Positions 32,465 to 42,835 of a stretch of 62,000 bases of DNA are shown here, in pieces. The translations under genes and the position numbers were made by a program. The stretch is taken from assembly GCA_014529385.2 (NCBI GenBank), contig CM043966.1, positions 92,703,087-92,765,086 of the forward strand, in the 5' to 3' direction. Positions within the stretch are counted from its first letter, which is position 1. Every line of letters starts with the position of its first letter. Source of the stretch: Adiantum capillus-veneris. Taxonomy: Eukaryota > Streptophyta > Polypodiopsida > Polypodiales > Pteridaceae. The notes beneath the pieces were generated by a model that was not told the DNA's origin, did no database searches, and saw only the letters and a list, made by a program, of their open reading frames with translations.

Positions 32465-33610
32465 GTGGGAAAAAGCAACCTTGGTGTGAGCGCAAGGCCG
32501 CCAAGGGGTGCGCCCGCGGAAAAGAGTAGAACTCGGGTGAAGAGAAGATCCTTCTCAAATACAGATTGCAAGCGAAAGAAAACCTCAAGAACCTCAAGAC
32601 CCTCAAGAACTCAAGAACCTCAAGAACCCCAAGACCCACAAGAACCCAAGTTCCTCGTGAACTTAAGAACCCAAGACCACAAGAACCCACGACTTCAGTG
32701 GATGGTCATCACCCGAAGCGGAATGGATACTTCGCTTAGAGGTGATGAGCATGATAGAGGCGAAGAAGAATTTTCCCCACCAGGAGGTTTTTCCGACCCT
32801 CCCCCTTCCCCATCTACATCAAGGATTGCACTAACTCCTATGGAGGCTTTAGACCAGATGTTTATAGAAAGGAAGTTAGAACGCGAAGCAAGAAGAGCAG
32901 AAAGAAAAGCAGAAATGGAGCGCAAACACAAAGAAAGAATGGCAGCCATAGCGCGTGAGCGCGAGCAAGCACGCTTGGAAGCCAAAGAATGACAAGCCAA
33001 ATTGGATCGTGAGCGCGCAGAAAGACAAGCAGAGAACAAAGCAAGACAAGCAGAATTTGATCGCGAGAACAAAGCCATCAAAGAAAAGAGCGACCAACAC
33101 ATGAAAGAATTCTTGCGACTCTTTTCTATTGTGCAGGCGCAGTTTGCACAAGATCAGGAAAAGGAGACTCTCTTAGTCTCTTCTTCTCCCAAGCATGAGA
33201 CACAGGATTTACATGATTATGAGAAGCATGATGAATTGCCTGATAAGGATAAGCATGATAATTTGGATGACAATGACAAGCATGATGATTTGCATGATCA
33301 AGATGTGATTTCTCACAAGCATGATAATTTGCATGAAGATGACGTGATTAATCACAAGGACGATGAGTTTGTTGATGCTTTTTCTAGCGAAGCTAACCTC
33401 ATTGCAGATTCGATCAATTGCGAAGGATCGATCTTGGCTCTCGAGCCTAGGTCCAAAGAACCCCCTCAGGAAGAACCGATCTTGGCTATCGAGCCTAGGT
33501 CAAAAGAACCCTCACAAGAAGTATTATGTGTTCGCATGATTGATACGCACGCATTGTTCGAGTGTTTCATTCGTGATCATTTCCTGTATTTTAGTCAATA
33601 CTTTATGTGA
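32465..33610 (+). pseudogene. Gag N-terminus and Asp/His-rich tail of the nested element
   Basis: Frames 32465-32992 and 33002-33610 are one reading unit apart from a stop at 32,990. An internal start at 32701 gives MVITRSGMDTSLRGDEHDRG, shared with the element at 50,448. It is followed by a highly charged Arg/Glu/Lys/Ala helix (REARRAERKAEMERKHKERM) that would form a coiled coil. After the deletion junction an Asp/His-rich segment follows (DKHDNLDDNDKHDDLHDQD). The final part (FECFIRDHFLYFSQ) is also shared with the 46-52 kb element. The protein lacks capsid core, zinc knuckle and protease, so it cannot act alone. Confidence 0.75.
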
Positions 33611-34256
33611 TCCTTTTCCTAGGCATGACATATTGTATGTTGAGCATGTTTCACTCATGAATGAGCACAAATGTATGCGGATTTTTCATGAAAAGCTGAA
33701 AAGTATGCATTCAAGGAAGTCACATTCCATGTCTCTTCCTTGGCATGACACAGTTCTAGAAAGAGCACATGAAAGGATGAGCACCAAGCATGGGCATTTC
33801 CATGTGAATTGCACAGTTGATTGCTTTAGATCCGCAGAGAAAGATTCGATCTCATGGTTTGCGTGTGTGTGGTGAACGGTTTGGCACTCCGTCTATTTGT
33901 TCATCTACATTGCATGCACAGTTTTTTAGGAAGACAAGATTTTTTCGAGTCAACTTTACACGGAATAGGTACGTTCATGGTTTTGTGTTGGAAATGGTTT
34001 CAGGAATTTTCAGCCATGGAGATTCTTGAAGAAGAAAGAAGCATGACTCTAGACGAAGTTGAAGCATAGAAGGAGCCACAGAAGACTGTCGCTTTCGGCA
34101 CGGCCCAAAGAAGCAAGCGTTGCAGACCTTTATGAAGTTCAAGTACTACACGACCCACACATCGGAGTGGGCCGGCGAAGAGTCCCTTCCAGGATTCCGA
34201 ATGCTATTGGCGATCTCCCTCGACGCCATACAGTTTGGTACCAGTACCTCACTTTG
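33611..34256 (+). pseudogene. Conserved spacer frames before the polypurine tract
   Basis: Short frames here are shared with the related element (47,505-48,242). They include the text MNEHKCMRIFHEKLKSM and a later FMKFKYYTTHTSEWAGEE-like segment in a shifted frame. This stretch is where reverse transcriptase and integrase would lie in an autonomous element. No such motif is seen in either copy. Confidence 0.5.
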
Positions 34257-34268
34257 AAAAGGAGGGGA
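34257..34268 (+). other. Polypurine tract
   Basis: AAAAGGAGGGGA directly before the 3' LTR start TGTCACGTGACA. The identical tract occurs on the minus strand at 47,505-47,516. Confidence 0.9.
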
Positions 34269-35452
34269 TGTCACGTGACACATCCAACCCTATGTGTCCG
34301 TGGACAAGCTACAGCACGACAAGGGTTCAGTCAGTCTAATTTAGAAGTGATCTGACACTTTTGTGAGTCTATTCGTAGACCGTGCATGCCCAGTCACTTA
34401 GTGTAGATGCATATCCTCTGGTTGCACACAGCATGATTATAAGCATTCCCATCAAAATCCTTCAGGGGAATTTTTCAGTGCATTTGACCTATTTTCCCTA
34501 TTTTTGACATTTTTCACTTATTATTTTTAAGTGACTTTTTGTTGGAAAGTAGGTAGGGCAAATTGAGTAAGTTTGTATATAAGCAAACCTAGACCAGCAC
34601 TAATTGGCAAAAGAGGCAGCATGAGCACCATTGCTCAACAGGCAACTTCTCAGCAGAACCCCAAGCACTAGCGTTTTTGAACCAGATCAGCCAGCGTTTT
34701 TGCTCTTGCAGATCCCTAGCGACAGAAGACTCAACAAGAGACCTAGCGTTTTGCAGTTGCAGGCCATCCGGCGATAGTAGAGCCATTTTCAGCCCTAGCA
34801 TTTTTTATTTGTAGATCAGCCCCAGTGTTTTGTAGATTTACCGCGACGATCATCAAGGAACATAAGCGTTTTCAGTTTTCAGCCCTTAGACACCACAGAT
34901 CAAGTCCTGAACCTCGCAGATCTCACCTTCCCGTAGCAATTCCTCGCCGCGCGGTCAGTTTCCGCAAGGTTTACAGTTTCAGCTTGGAAAAGGCAGATTT
35001 CAGCATCTGTGTTTTCAGCGCATCGTCGTTGCATCGTCGTCATCGCCGTCGTCATCGACATAGAGTCAAAATTCAGCAGATAAAAATTTGCAGATTTCAG
35101 CCCTTAGCAATTTCAGATTTCAGCCCGTCTCGTCGTCCTCCTCATCATCGTCGACATCGTCGGCAAGTCCAAGCAATGTAGAGATATGTGCAATCATAAG
35201 TAGACCACTCTCACCATAGAGAGTGGGGCCTTCGGGGAGGGTTTTACAACGTCTCTGGTGTCGTATTCTCTTCTCTATCTCTCAGTTTCATGCACTTCCA
35301 TTCACAGTGTCCATTCACTTTGTTTGTGTCCATTGCACTCTCTCACTAAAGGAACGAAAGGCTCTCCCTTCCGTAAGTAAAAGGAACCTTGAGCATAGTT
35401 CGGAGCACTCATCTTGAGCAAAGTTCAAACATTCATTCCGTTGCACCTAACA
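34269..35452 (+). repeat. 3' LTR of the nested element
   Basis: 1184 bp starting with the palindrome TGTCACGTGACA and ending CACCTAACA. TATA box at about 34576-34582. It differs from the 5' LTR by several small insertions or deletions (for example in the AGCGTTTTT region) and scattered substitutions, which indicates some age. Confidence 0.9.
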
Positions 35453-35457
35453 TTCTC
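35453..35457. repeat. Target-site duplication TTCTC, right copy
   Basis: Matches 31,033-31,037 exactly. Confidence 0.9.
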
Positions 35458-35767
35458 ACTTCTCCACCCGGGAGTAAAATCACCAATAAATAAAACCAGT
35501 ATTAAAACCAGAGTCAAACATTTCAAATCGGCACCAAAACAGGTTCAAAACAGATACCATCCATTTCAAACAAATTCCAAACAGAATCACCAAACAAGTT
35601 CTCAAACAGATTTCAAACTTAAAAAGCAAACTCGACATCAGCCGAGCTTGAAAAGTCGACTGACTTTCCATCTTGAAACCTGCACCAAAAAAATTAGGGT
35701 TAGGTTCCTTCCATAAAGTCATAGCTAACCGCACCATGGTCCATAAGCTCTTGGACAGACAGTGTTC

Positions 35768-36297
35768 CTATGGCGGTGATGGTGGTCCCAAGACATAGCT
35801 GTCACGCCGGACCTCCGAGGTTATCAACAAGAGACACTGTTGAGAGATGTCTAGAAATTTCAAATTATAACCTGCTAAGGTTTCCATGGCAAGCATTTCA
35901 GAATACCCGACTCTGCCAGAAGTTGCACTCCAAAGGAAAAAGTCAGAAACCATATAACTTCGTGCAAAAATTTTCTTGAAAGCTTGCCAAGTCCTTGGAG
36001 TGTGCGGCTTGGTAGCTATAGATATCAACATTTGCATGGCACTGCCTCTGAGAAAAACAGCAGCTCGAAACAAATCGTGGATCCTTCTATTGCAAGTGAT
36101 CTTTAGGCTTATGCCCTGTAAGAGATGAGCAGTGAAGACGGGAGCGCGCCCGATGCACGATGAAGTAAGGGTGGAGTGGCTAATAAGTCCGAGGACGGAG
36201 CACGTAGATACTTCAAATAAAATTCTAGTAGCTCTGTCTGCTCTTTTGTAGGACCGGTATGCTTTCAGAAAAGCACACGCCTGATGCTCTGATACCA
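35768..36297 (-). CDS. Gag-like frame of the outer element
   Basis: The open minus-strand frame extends into the LTR (to 36427), but the element's own part starts just after the primer site. It contains RDHLFRAA-type text (RRIHDLFRAAVFLRGSAMQM) and TWQAFKKIFARSYMVSDFF, which resembles the 'W..F...F...Y' helix pair of retrotransposon gag domains. No zinc knuckle follows. A start codon near the primer site was not identified, so the N-terminus is uncertain. Confidence 0.4.
36286..36297 (-). promoter_or_regulatory. Primer-binding site for initiator tRNA-Met, minus strand
   Basis: The plus strand reads GCTCTGATACCA next to the LTR start at 36,299, so the minus strand carries TGGTATCAGAGC. This confirms that the outer element is on the minus strand. 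Confidence 0.9.
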
Positions 36298-36298
36298 C

Positions 36299-36891
36299 TG
36301 TCACAAGACGGGCACCACGTGCCAATAGAAAAGAACAGACTGAACAGACTTTTAGCACTTCAATAATAACAACGGAACTAAAAGAGAGAGACGACACGAG
36401 ACATGGAGTGGCGGAATTCCACCCCAAAGAGTATTGGCCCCAAACCTTGGCACCCGTTTCGGTATTTCTTTATATTGCATCAACACAATACAAGCTTGTA
36501 CTCCCGACTCTGCACCTTCTCCACGAAGCATATCAGAGAATGAGCCCAAGGCCTCATATTTAAAGGCTCTAGGCCCCAAAAGCAGTTTTACATGAAAAGC
36601 CTTCAAACTCAAAAGCATCTGGTCGAAAAGCAATGCCCAAAACTGCCAACGTGATTTACGAAAATCCGTACAGCCTGCCACGTCAACATGTCAGCGCAAA
36701 ACCCAGAAATCCGTACAACCTGCCACGTCAACAGTGTCAGCGTGAGTTCCAGAGCGTCCGTACTGCTACCACGTCATCAGCTACACGCGTGTGTGTGGGT
36801 GGGTCCTGCTTTATTTAAATTCCTTTATGTCATTGGGGCCCCATCGGACGGGGTCCCCATAAGTTGGTAGGACTTCTTCTTCTGTTACTTC
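36299..36891 (-). repeat. 5' LTR of outer element, truncated by an inversion
   Basis: It matches 29,601-30,168 from TGTCACAAGACG to CTTCTTCTGTTACTT and then stops abruptly. The missing end of about 77 bases is found inverted at 37,056-37,132. Confidence 0.9.
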
Positions 36892-37132
36892 AAGAAGAGA
36901 TCCAAGATCCTCTCCCTAAGTCCATGTAGATGCTCCTGTGCAAGCAAGTGATTTGACATGTCAAGTGGTAAGTGTCTGTCCACCCAAGATGGTGGTGTCC
37001 TCTCTGGGAATGTCGGAATCCCATATGCCATGAGCATGGCCATATCTCGTGTGAATGTCACAAACTGCTCACGTGTCAAAGCCCTGGAGAATGGAGCCAA
37101 CTTGCAGATCTCGGCTGAGGGGCCTAAACCCT
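36892..37132. other. Small inversion covering an LTR end, target duplication and flank
   Basis: Bases 37,056-37,132 are the reverse complement of LTR positions 30,178-30,254 with about eight substitutions. Next to them (37,051-37,055) is GTGAA, the inverted target duplication. The rest of the block, read on the minus strand, continues the protein frame that breaks at 29,600 (RDMAMLMAYGIPTFPERTPP), and that frame picks up again after 37,133 on the plus strand. Re-inverting the block restores LTR, target site and frame. Confidence 0.8.
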
Positions 37133-37285
37133 GGACTGATCCTGAGCATTCACCATCAATCACTTCTGTTGCACATAACATTGCAAGTTGAAGAGCACCA
37201 TAGCTCTCTTGATTATTGCCAAGGATGGTTGGAGGCATTCTCTCTCTCGGATATCTGGTGCAAAGTATTTCTGCAATGGTGATGT
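37133..37285 (+). pseudogene. Right part of the split unknown ORF
   Basis: Plus-strand text GLILSIHHQSLLLHITLQVE and WLEAFSLSDIWCKVFLQW, ending in a stop, is in phase with the re-inverted block. No family was recognised. Confidence 0.35.
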
Positions 37286-37439
37286 TCCTTCTTATGGGAA
37301 TCGGGATGCACCGTTAATTACGGCCTTGGGAGGCTTGGAGTTGGCTCTTGCTGATTCTTGGTGGAGTTTTTGGTTTGGCCTTTTTCTGCTTCGGCTCTCT
37401 ATTACCTTCTTCCCTTACTCTCTTGCTCCCGCCTTTTGA

Positions 37440-37640
37440 GTAGCATCACCAATTTTATGTAACTTTGTATCGCTAGTAGTTTTTCCCCTTAGTTTGTGGT
37501 TGTTGAATAGCTTAGGGATTTTTTCACTATCAAATCCGTCATATTCTTTGTGCCTATTGGCTGATGTAATGCCTTCCTGCCTGTAATTTGATTACGTAGA
37601 CGGTAGTACAAAAGGGTACTAAGCCCCCCTTCTTTAGATG

Positions 37641-37699
<59 letters not shown>

Positions 37700-38130
37700 T
37701 TCCACTATTAAAGTTTTGGAGGTCATCTCTTACGTTTCCCGGACTAGATCTTGTGAGTGGGCTTCTTTGTGCCTATGCCTGGCCTTGTTAGGCTTTTCCA
37801 GGATCTAGGCATAAGGGGGGTTTTGCCAAGATTTGATCGGACAGTCACTTGTGGCCTTTATGGTAGGCGCCCTATTTTTCAGCCTATTTTATGGGTCATG
37901 GGGTTTTTAAATTGTGTCGGGCATTTTTGCAAGCCCCCTAGATAGGGAGAGAGGGCCCCCCCATTTTGGCATCCTTTAGCAGTGTGCAAAGCCTTGTATT
38001 CTCTTGTAATAGCAAAATTGTGCCCCGCAAGGCTTGTCCACACACTCTCCATCTTCTCTCTCTAGCATTTTCCTCTCCCTCTCTCTCCCTTGTGTTCCAT
38101 TGTCACAACACCTTTCACTGCACTTTGACA
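37440..38130 (+). repeat. Probable 5' LTR of the outermost gypsy element
   Basis: It ends CACTTTGACA at 38,130 directly before a primer-binding site. It contains a GA microsatellite (37645-37694) and a CT-rich 3' part. The start is not defined, as the 3' LTR is missing. Confidence 0.45.
37645..37694. repeat. (GA)25 microsatellite
   Basis: A perfect GA run of about 50 bases. Confidence 0.95.
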
Positions 38131-38142
38131 GGGTATCAGAGC
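38131..38142 (+). promoter_or_regulatory. Primer-binding site for initiator tRNA-Met
   Basis: GGGTATCAGAGC, one mismatch at the first base from the consensus, right after the LTR end. Confidence 0.85.
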
Positions 38143-38649
38143 ATAGGCTTGACAATGCCTAGTGGATCTAGAGCACGAGGGGCTGTTGGAGGCTGAGCTT
38201 TACAGCAAGCAATAGAGAAAGTTGCCACTGCATTTTCATTGCACAGAGCACCATTGGACGAGCGTTTTTGCATCAAGAGAGGGCTGATCTGTTTCTGCTG
38301 CATTTTTGTCATGAAGAACCCTTGTGTAACTGCATTTTTCAGCCGATAGATGACAGAGTGCTGCTGAATTTCAACGTGGAGTTGAACGAGATCTGGGCTG
38401 CATTTTGAAGACTCGAAGGTGATTTGCGTGCAACAATTCATGCTCAATACCTTTGCAAATTTTCAGCCAACCGGTAGGAGACTTTTGTGCAGCAAAGAAG
38501 GCTGAAGCCTTGAAGCCCGGTTTGCAACTAACTACAGAGGATTGCTTTGCAACCTGGAAGTGTCTTGACGATGGCATCGAAGAAGAATGTTGCGAAGTGT
38601 AACAACACGATTGTCTGCAAGCTTAGGCTAACTGTTTCTTTGAAGGCTT

Positions 38650-39391
38650 ACCAGGAGAGTTACCTCCTTCAAGTCCTGAAGACCACACGATTGACTTGAT
38701 TCCCGGTAGTACACCACCGAACCGGCCACCTTATCGAGTTAGCCAAGCCCAAATGAAGAAATAGTGAACCAGGTAAAAGAACTTCTTGAAGAGGGTCTCA
38801 TCCAACTAGTACCTCACCATTCTGCTCGCCTGTGTTGCTAGCTTTAAAGGAAGACGGATCTTGGAGAACGTGCATTGATTATAGAGCTCTCACATCAAGA
38901 ACAGATTTCCTATTCCAAGGATCGATGATATACTAGACAAACTTTGCTTTAGCTGAATTGATCTGAAGAATGGTTATCAACAGATCCGAATTGCTCCTAG
39001 GGATGTCTACAAGACAGCTTTCAAGACGAATTTTGGTTTGTACGAGTCTTTCGTGATGCCCTTTGGTCTCATGAATGCTCCGGCTACATTCAACCGCATG
39101 AAGGATAGGATTTTCAGAGTACACCGATCATTTGTGGGCACATTCGACATCATCTTCTCCAAGAGTGAGGCAAAGCACAAACACCATATGCTATAGGATT
39201 TCCAGGCATTGCAACAGCATAGATTGGTAGTAAACGCAAGAAAGAGCAAGTTTTTCTTGTCAGAGATATACTTTTTGGGACACATCGTCTCAACGGAAGG
39301 TGTAAAGATGGACCCGGCCAAAGTTGAGACCATTTGTGATTGGACCGATTTGAAGAATGTTCATGAAGTTCGAAGCTTCTTGGGTTTGTGC
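38650..39391 (+). pseudogene. Ty3/gypsy reverse transcriptase, left part
   Basis: Frameshifted plus-strand text gives [50 protein letters not shown] and MPFGLMNAPATFNRMKDRIF, all standard Ty3/gypsy polymerase blocks. The catalytic DD box is damaged: the YVDDI region reads TFDIIFSKSE. The open frame 39209-39460 has FLGHIVSTEGVKMDPAKVE and ends EVRSFLGLC at the insertion site. Confidence 0.9.
39387..39391. repeat. Target-site duplication TGTGC, left copy
   Basis: Identical to 53,461-53,465; joining the flanks restores the polymerase text FLGLC/SYYRQFI. Confidence 0.92.
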
Positions 39392-40848
39392 TGTCACCAA
39401 TCTGTGGTAACTTTACTTGTTGATTTCTTTTTGGGGGAAATTTTATTTGACTTGTTTTAAAGCACCCCTCTGAAAATGCCAATGCCCGAGTTGCATGGTG
39501 TGAGGCGGACAGTGAGAGTCTAGGCCTGACGGCCAGTGAGCACTCAAGTTGGGCAACTGGACTAAGGTTAGCCACGGTGGAGCCACAAGTATAAGTCACC
39601 TAATAGCTAGCCGACATTGCATTTTTCGATGATTGATGGTCAGATGACCAATGTGAGTGCCATGGAAGCATCTCCTAAAATTTAGGGAACTACTATTTTG
39701 GACCTGAAAATGTGTTCGCCTCATTACCTCCGGTATGACAAGGGGAACATTTTATTACTCTGCCGCGAAGTCAACTGGGCAACCGGTCGGGAGATTTTTA
39801 GGCGACAACCCCAAAACAGGAAATGGCCTGTAAACGCGCCAAGTGGCACATTTCATGCACTTTCCTCATGCAAGAAGAAGTGGCGTTGAATTTATACCTC
39901 ATTTGCAAGCTCTCTATGACAGGTTAAGAGCTATGGAGTGCTTCCTTTCCCTCTTATGTACAGTGTGGTGCCATGAGTGATGCCCTGCACGCTACGCACT
40001 GCTCTCTCTCCCCCCTACGAGAAGTTATGTTATGCCCCTCAAGTGGGTTTCTCATTTGACCAATGTACAGTTGTGTGGGTTCATGCGCGATTGCCAAGGC
40101 AAGAGCCTCTTGCACAAGTACTGGATTAGCTAGTGGCTAATCCCCCGCAGGTACAGGTGAATTCGGAGAGGCTTCACGTGCGAAATCTTGTCCGATTCAA
40201 AGGGCAAGTAGCCCTACAGGTGCGGAAGCTCGAGGACTTGCTACGGATGCGACTGGCACGCGGAACGGAGCCCGAAACAAGGAATTACAGCCTGCTGTGT
40301 ATTTTTGGAGGTTTAGGGTTTCGGCCCTCAACGGTCCCTAATACCCCTAGGAGGTTCGGGAACGCGAAGGGGCCGCTGTAGATGTGATTTGGCGCATTTT
40401 CAGGGCAGAAAACAGAGAATTCAGCGTGCTGCAGATTCTCGCCAGGATTTGCAAAGTGTCTGTATGCGTCGGGAAAGTCATCTATTGCGTGGGGATACTT
40501 ACTGTGAAGTGACCTAGTACAGTTATGCTGCCGAAATCAGGCCACAACAGATGAAATTCAACCCGGATTGTGCGGGACAGCTTGTAGGAAATCACAGGTT
40601 TTATTCCCTCTATTAAAGAATAAAGAAATACCGAAAGGGGCACCAACCTTTGGGGCCTACAGGTGTCGCTATCTGGTGTCGCTGTCTGCTTGGGAGCATT
40701 CTAGCTTCCTGGCCGTGCTTTTGTTTTGAAGTGTAATCCCATTCCTAGTTACAGGTTCCTTTTAAGTCATTGCTTTGTTTTGTAAAGTCAAGTGTTAAAG
40801 AATCGGGTCAAAGCTAACGTCTACCGCCCTACGGGCCACTTTTCCTCA
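39392..40848 (+). repeat. 5' LTR of the inserted Ty3/gypsy element
   Basis: 1457 bp starting TGTCACCAATCTGTGGTAAC. It has an extra 13-bp copy of TGTCGCT.TCTGG near 40,668 that is absent from the other LTR. Frames such as 39698-39889 and 40133-40381 recur in the other LTR and are not genes. Confidence 0.88.
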
Positions 40849-40909
40849 AGAAGTGAGCCTTGGTTGGTTTGCGGCGAAGATACAAAGCACAGGAACTTGG
40901 AATTACACT

Positions 40910-41764
40910 ATGGCTGACAGGACAGACGATGCTAGAGAAGAGGGTTCCTCTTCCCAGGGTAGACAAGCTACTCCTTTACAACATGAAGTTGGTGAGAGTT
41001 CACGACCGCCACTGTCTACGCCTTTTGTTCGTGTGAATGCACAGCGAGAACAGGTTCAAGGGTTCATGACTCGGCACTTTGAAGAGGATGCGTTCAGGAC
41101 ACAGTTAGCTGCTGTTGTCTTCACTTAGTTGGTGCAAAATCCCACGTTTATGGATTATCTGCAAGCACCATTAAAGTCACAGCAGTTAAGGGAATGCCCT
41201 CAGCATACAGAGCCCGTTGAGGCTCAAGCCCAGGTCCCCCATGCGACTGAGCAGGACAGGGAACATTCACATGTTGCGGAGTCAGGCCAGGCCCCTAGAC
41301 AGGTCCCTCCTGTCCATGAACGGGTGGCGAGGATCCCTACTCCACAGGTTTTTCCAGTTCAGCCCACCTTTCAGGGTCAAAATGTTGCATTGAATGGACA
41401 GGGAACCAGTCTCCAGGCAATGCGTCAGGTTTTTCCACCACCCACGGTACATCCTGGGTATTTCGGGGGTGGATCCGTGTTCCAAAGTATGGCTGGTTAT
41501 GCGCCTGGAAACCAGCAGTACATGCCTGGAACAGTGTTTGGGGGTATGCATGGCATGACGCCAAACCCCATGTATGGTAACATTGGCATGCAGCAAGGCT
41601 TTCAGAGCAATCAGGGCCAGTTTGGGGTGCCACAGGTCAATTTTGGCATGGCTGGTTTTTCTGGACAGCAGCCAAATATGGCACCGTTGATGCAGAATCT
41701 CAATGACCAAGGGGCACAGATGGTCCCTACTACAGTGCCCATGCTGCAGACACTTCCCTATTGA
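40910..41764 (+). pseudogene. Gag N-terminal region, Gln/Gly/Met/Pro-rich
   Basis: Starts MADRTDDAREEGSSSQ at 40910. A stop at 41,126-41,128 separates it from the frame 41129-41764. The second frame is disordered and low-complexity, with segments such as GYAPGNQQYMPGTVFGGMHG and NIGMQQGFQSNQGQFGV. The frame ends just before the capsid-like domain, which is in another frame. Confidence 0.75.
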
Positions 41765-42528
41765 CAATTTGGGGCCAATAGAGAAGCCAAAACCATACAA
41801 AGAAGAAGGTGCAACTGTGAAGTTCAGCACCTTTAGTGGCTTCGAGGATAAAGGAAAGGCTCTTACTTTCCTCCAGCAGTTTGATACCGCATATGCAGGA
41901 GGGAATTTTACAGAAGCCTCTAAAGTCAAAAAAGCTGCCACTTTCTTAAAGGACAATGCGCTCACATGGTGGACGACATTGTTAATGCAAGGACAGGCAC
42001 CCGCCACTTGGGTTTACTTCAAGCAAATGTTTGCATATGCTTGGCTGTCATATGAATTTGAAGCCGACGTCATGACAGATTGGCACCAGCTTACTTCGGC
42101 TACATGCAAGAGCTTGCTGGAGTACAATAGGAGGTTCTGTCAAGTGTTACTCTCAATGACCTCCTACAGATTTGTGCCATTGACAGAGCAGATAGAGAAG
42201 TACTGTTGTGGGTTGCCTAAAGGGCTTTGCGATTACTGATAGGAGGTTCTGTAAAGCGTTACTCTCAGTGACCTCCTACAGATTTGTGCCATTGACAGAG
42301 CAGATAGAGAAGTACTGTTGTGGGTTGCCTAAAGGGTTTCGCGATTACTGTACCAAGAACAGAGTGGCTACCCTCACTCAGCTTATGGAAGTTGCTAACA
42401 CTGGTCTTGCCTTGTTGAAAGGAGAAGCCAGTGGGTTTCCGAGCAACGAGAAAGGAGGGCAGCAAAAGAAAAATTCAGCAAAGCAGCCCTTTATGAGAGC
42501 GGCTCCTGAAGCATCCCAGGTTCAATAA
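41703..42528 (+). pseudogene. Retrotransposon gag capsid-like domain with internal duplication
   Basis: Text ATVKFSTFSGFEDKGKALTF, KKAATFLKDNALTWWTTLL and TWVYFKQMFAYAWLSYEFE is the typical gag domain, followed by LLEYNRRFCQVLLSMTSY and the 'CCGLPKG' helix. Frame 41703-42239 ends in a stop made by a 112-bp tandem duplication, and 42208-42528 continues in the other frame. The role is capsid assembly. Confidence 0.88.
42127..42350. repeat. 112-bp tandem duplication in gag
   Basis: The unit from ATAGGAGGTTCTGT at 42127 repeats at 42239, with a few changes. As 112 is not divisible by three, it shifts the frame and creates an early stop. Confidence 0.93.
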
Positions 42529-42589
42529 AGGCAAAGGTTCAGCCGAGACTTCTAGAGCGCAGGCAAGGAAGCAGAAAAGGAAACCTTTT

Positions 42590-42808
42590 ATGCGTAAGAC
42601 GCCCGAGGAAAAGAAGGTCTTGATGGCTGAAAACAAGTGCTTTATATGCGAGCAGATTGGTCATTTTGCAACCAACTGTCCACAAAAGAAAAGGCCGGCT
42701 GACTCATATGACAAAGAGGACAGGAAAGGAAAGAAGCCTATGCCCTCGGCAGGTTTAGTGCCAGACATGTTGGGCGACAAGCCTAGTACAGATGCCACTG
42801 AGTTATGA
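42590..42808 (+). pseudogene. Gag nucleocapsid with CCHC zinc knuckle
   Basis: CFICEQIGHFATNC (42638-42679) is a perfect C-x2-C-x4-H-x4-C knuckle inside a basic context (CPQKKRPADSYDKEDRKGKK). It binds the element RNA during packaging. The frame stops before the protease ORF. Confidence 0.9.
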
Positions 42809-42835
42809 AGAGCGTGGGGTAAAGTTAGAGACCAG

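Larger units (their letters stand above)
31038..35452 (+). mobile_element. Non-autonomous LTR element with internal deletion, nested
   Basis: A complete structure of 4.4 kb: LTR 31038-32230, primer site 32232-32243, internal region, polypurine tract 34257-34268 (AAAAGGAGGGGA), LTR 34269-35452, flanked by TTCTC. The internal region encodes only a charged gag N-terminus and an Asp/His-rich tail. Compared with the related element at 46,355-52,142, the gag core, zinc knuckle and protease are deleted between about 33,115 and 33,160. It sits inside the outer minus-strand element and so is younger than it. Confidence 0.92.
30255..36298 (-). mobile_element. Internal region of non-autonomous outer LTR element
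   Basis: On the minus strand it runs from the primer site (36,286-36,297) to the polypurine tract (30255-30266). It is split by the inserted element at 31,038-35,452, leaving about 1.6 kb of its own sequence. The only sizeable frame is 35768-36297. No protease, polymerase or integrase is visible, so it is non-autonomous or heavily deleted. A repeat-rich block (30,660-31,020) lies near its 3' end. Confidence 0.75.

Noticed and set aside
39698-39889. Open frame that looks like a small basic protein
   Set aside because: It lies within an LTR and recurs in the partner LTR (52327-52614) with the same surroundings; the same holds for 40133-40381 and 52771-52968.
41282-42007. 241-codon minus-strand frame
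   Set aside because: Antisense to gag with clear gag motifs on the plus strand.
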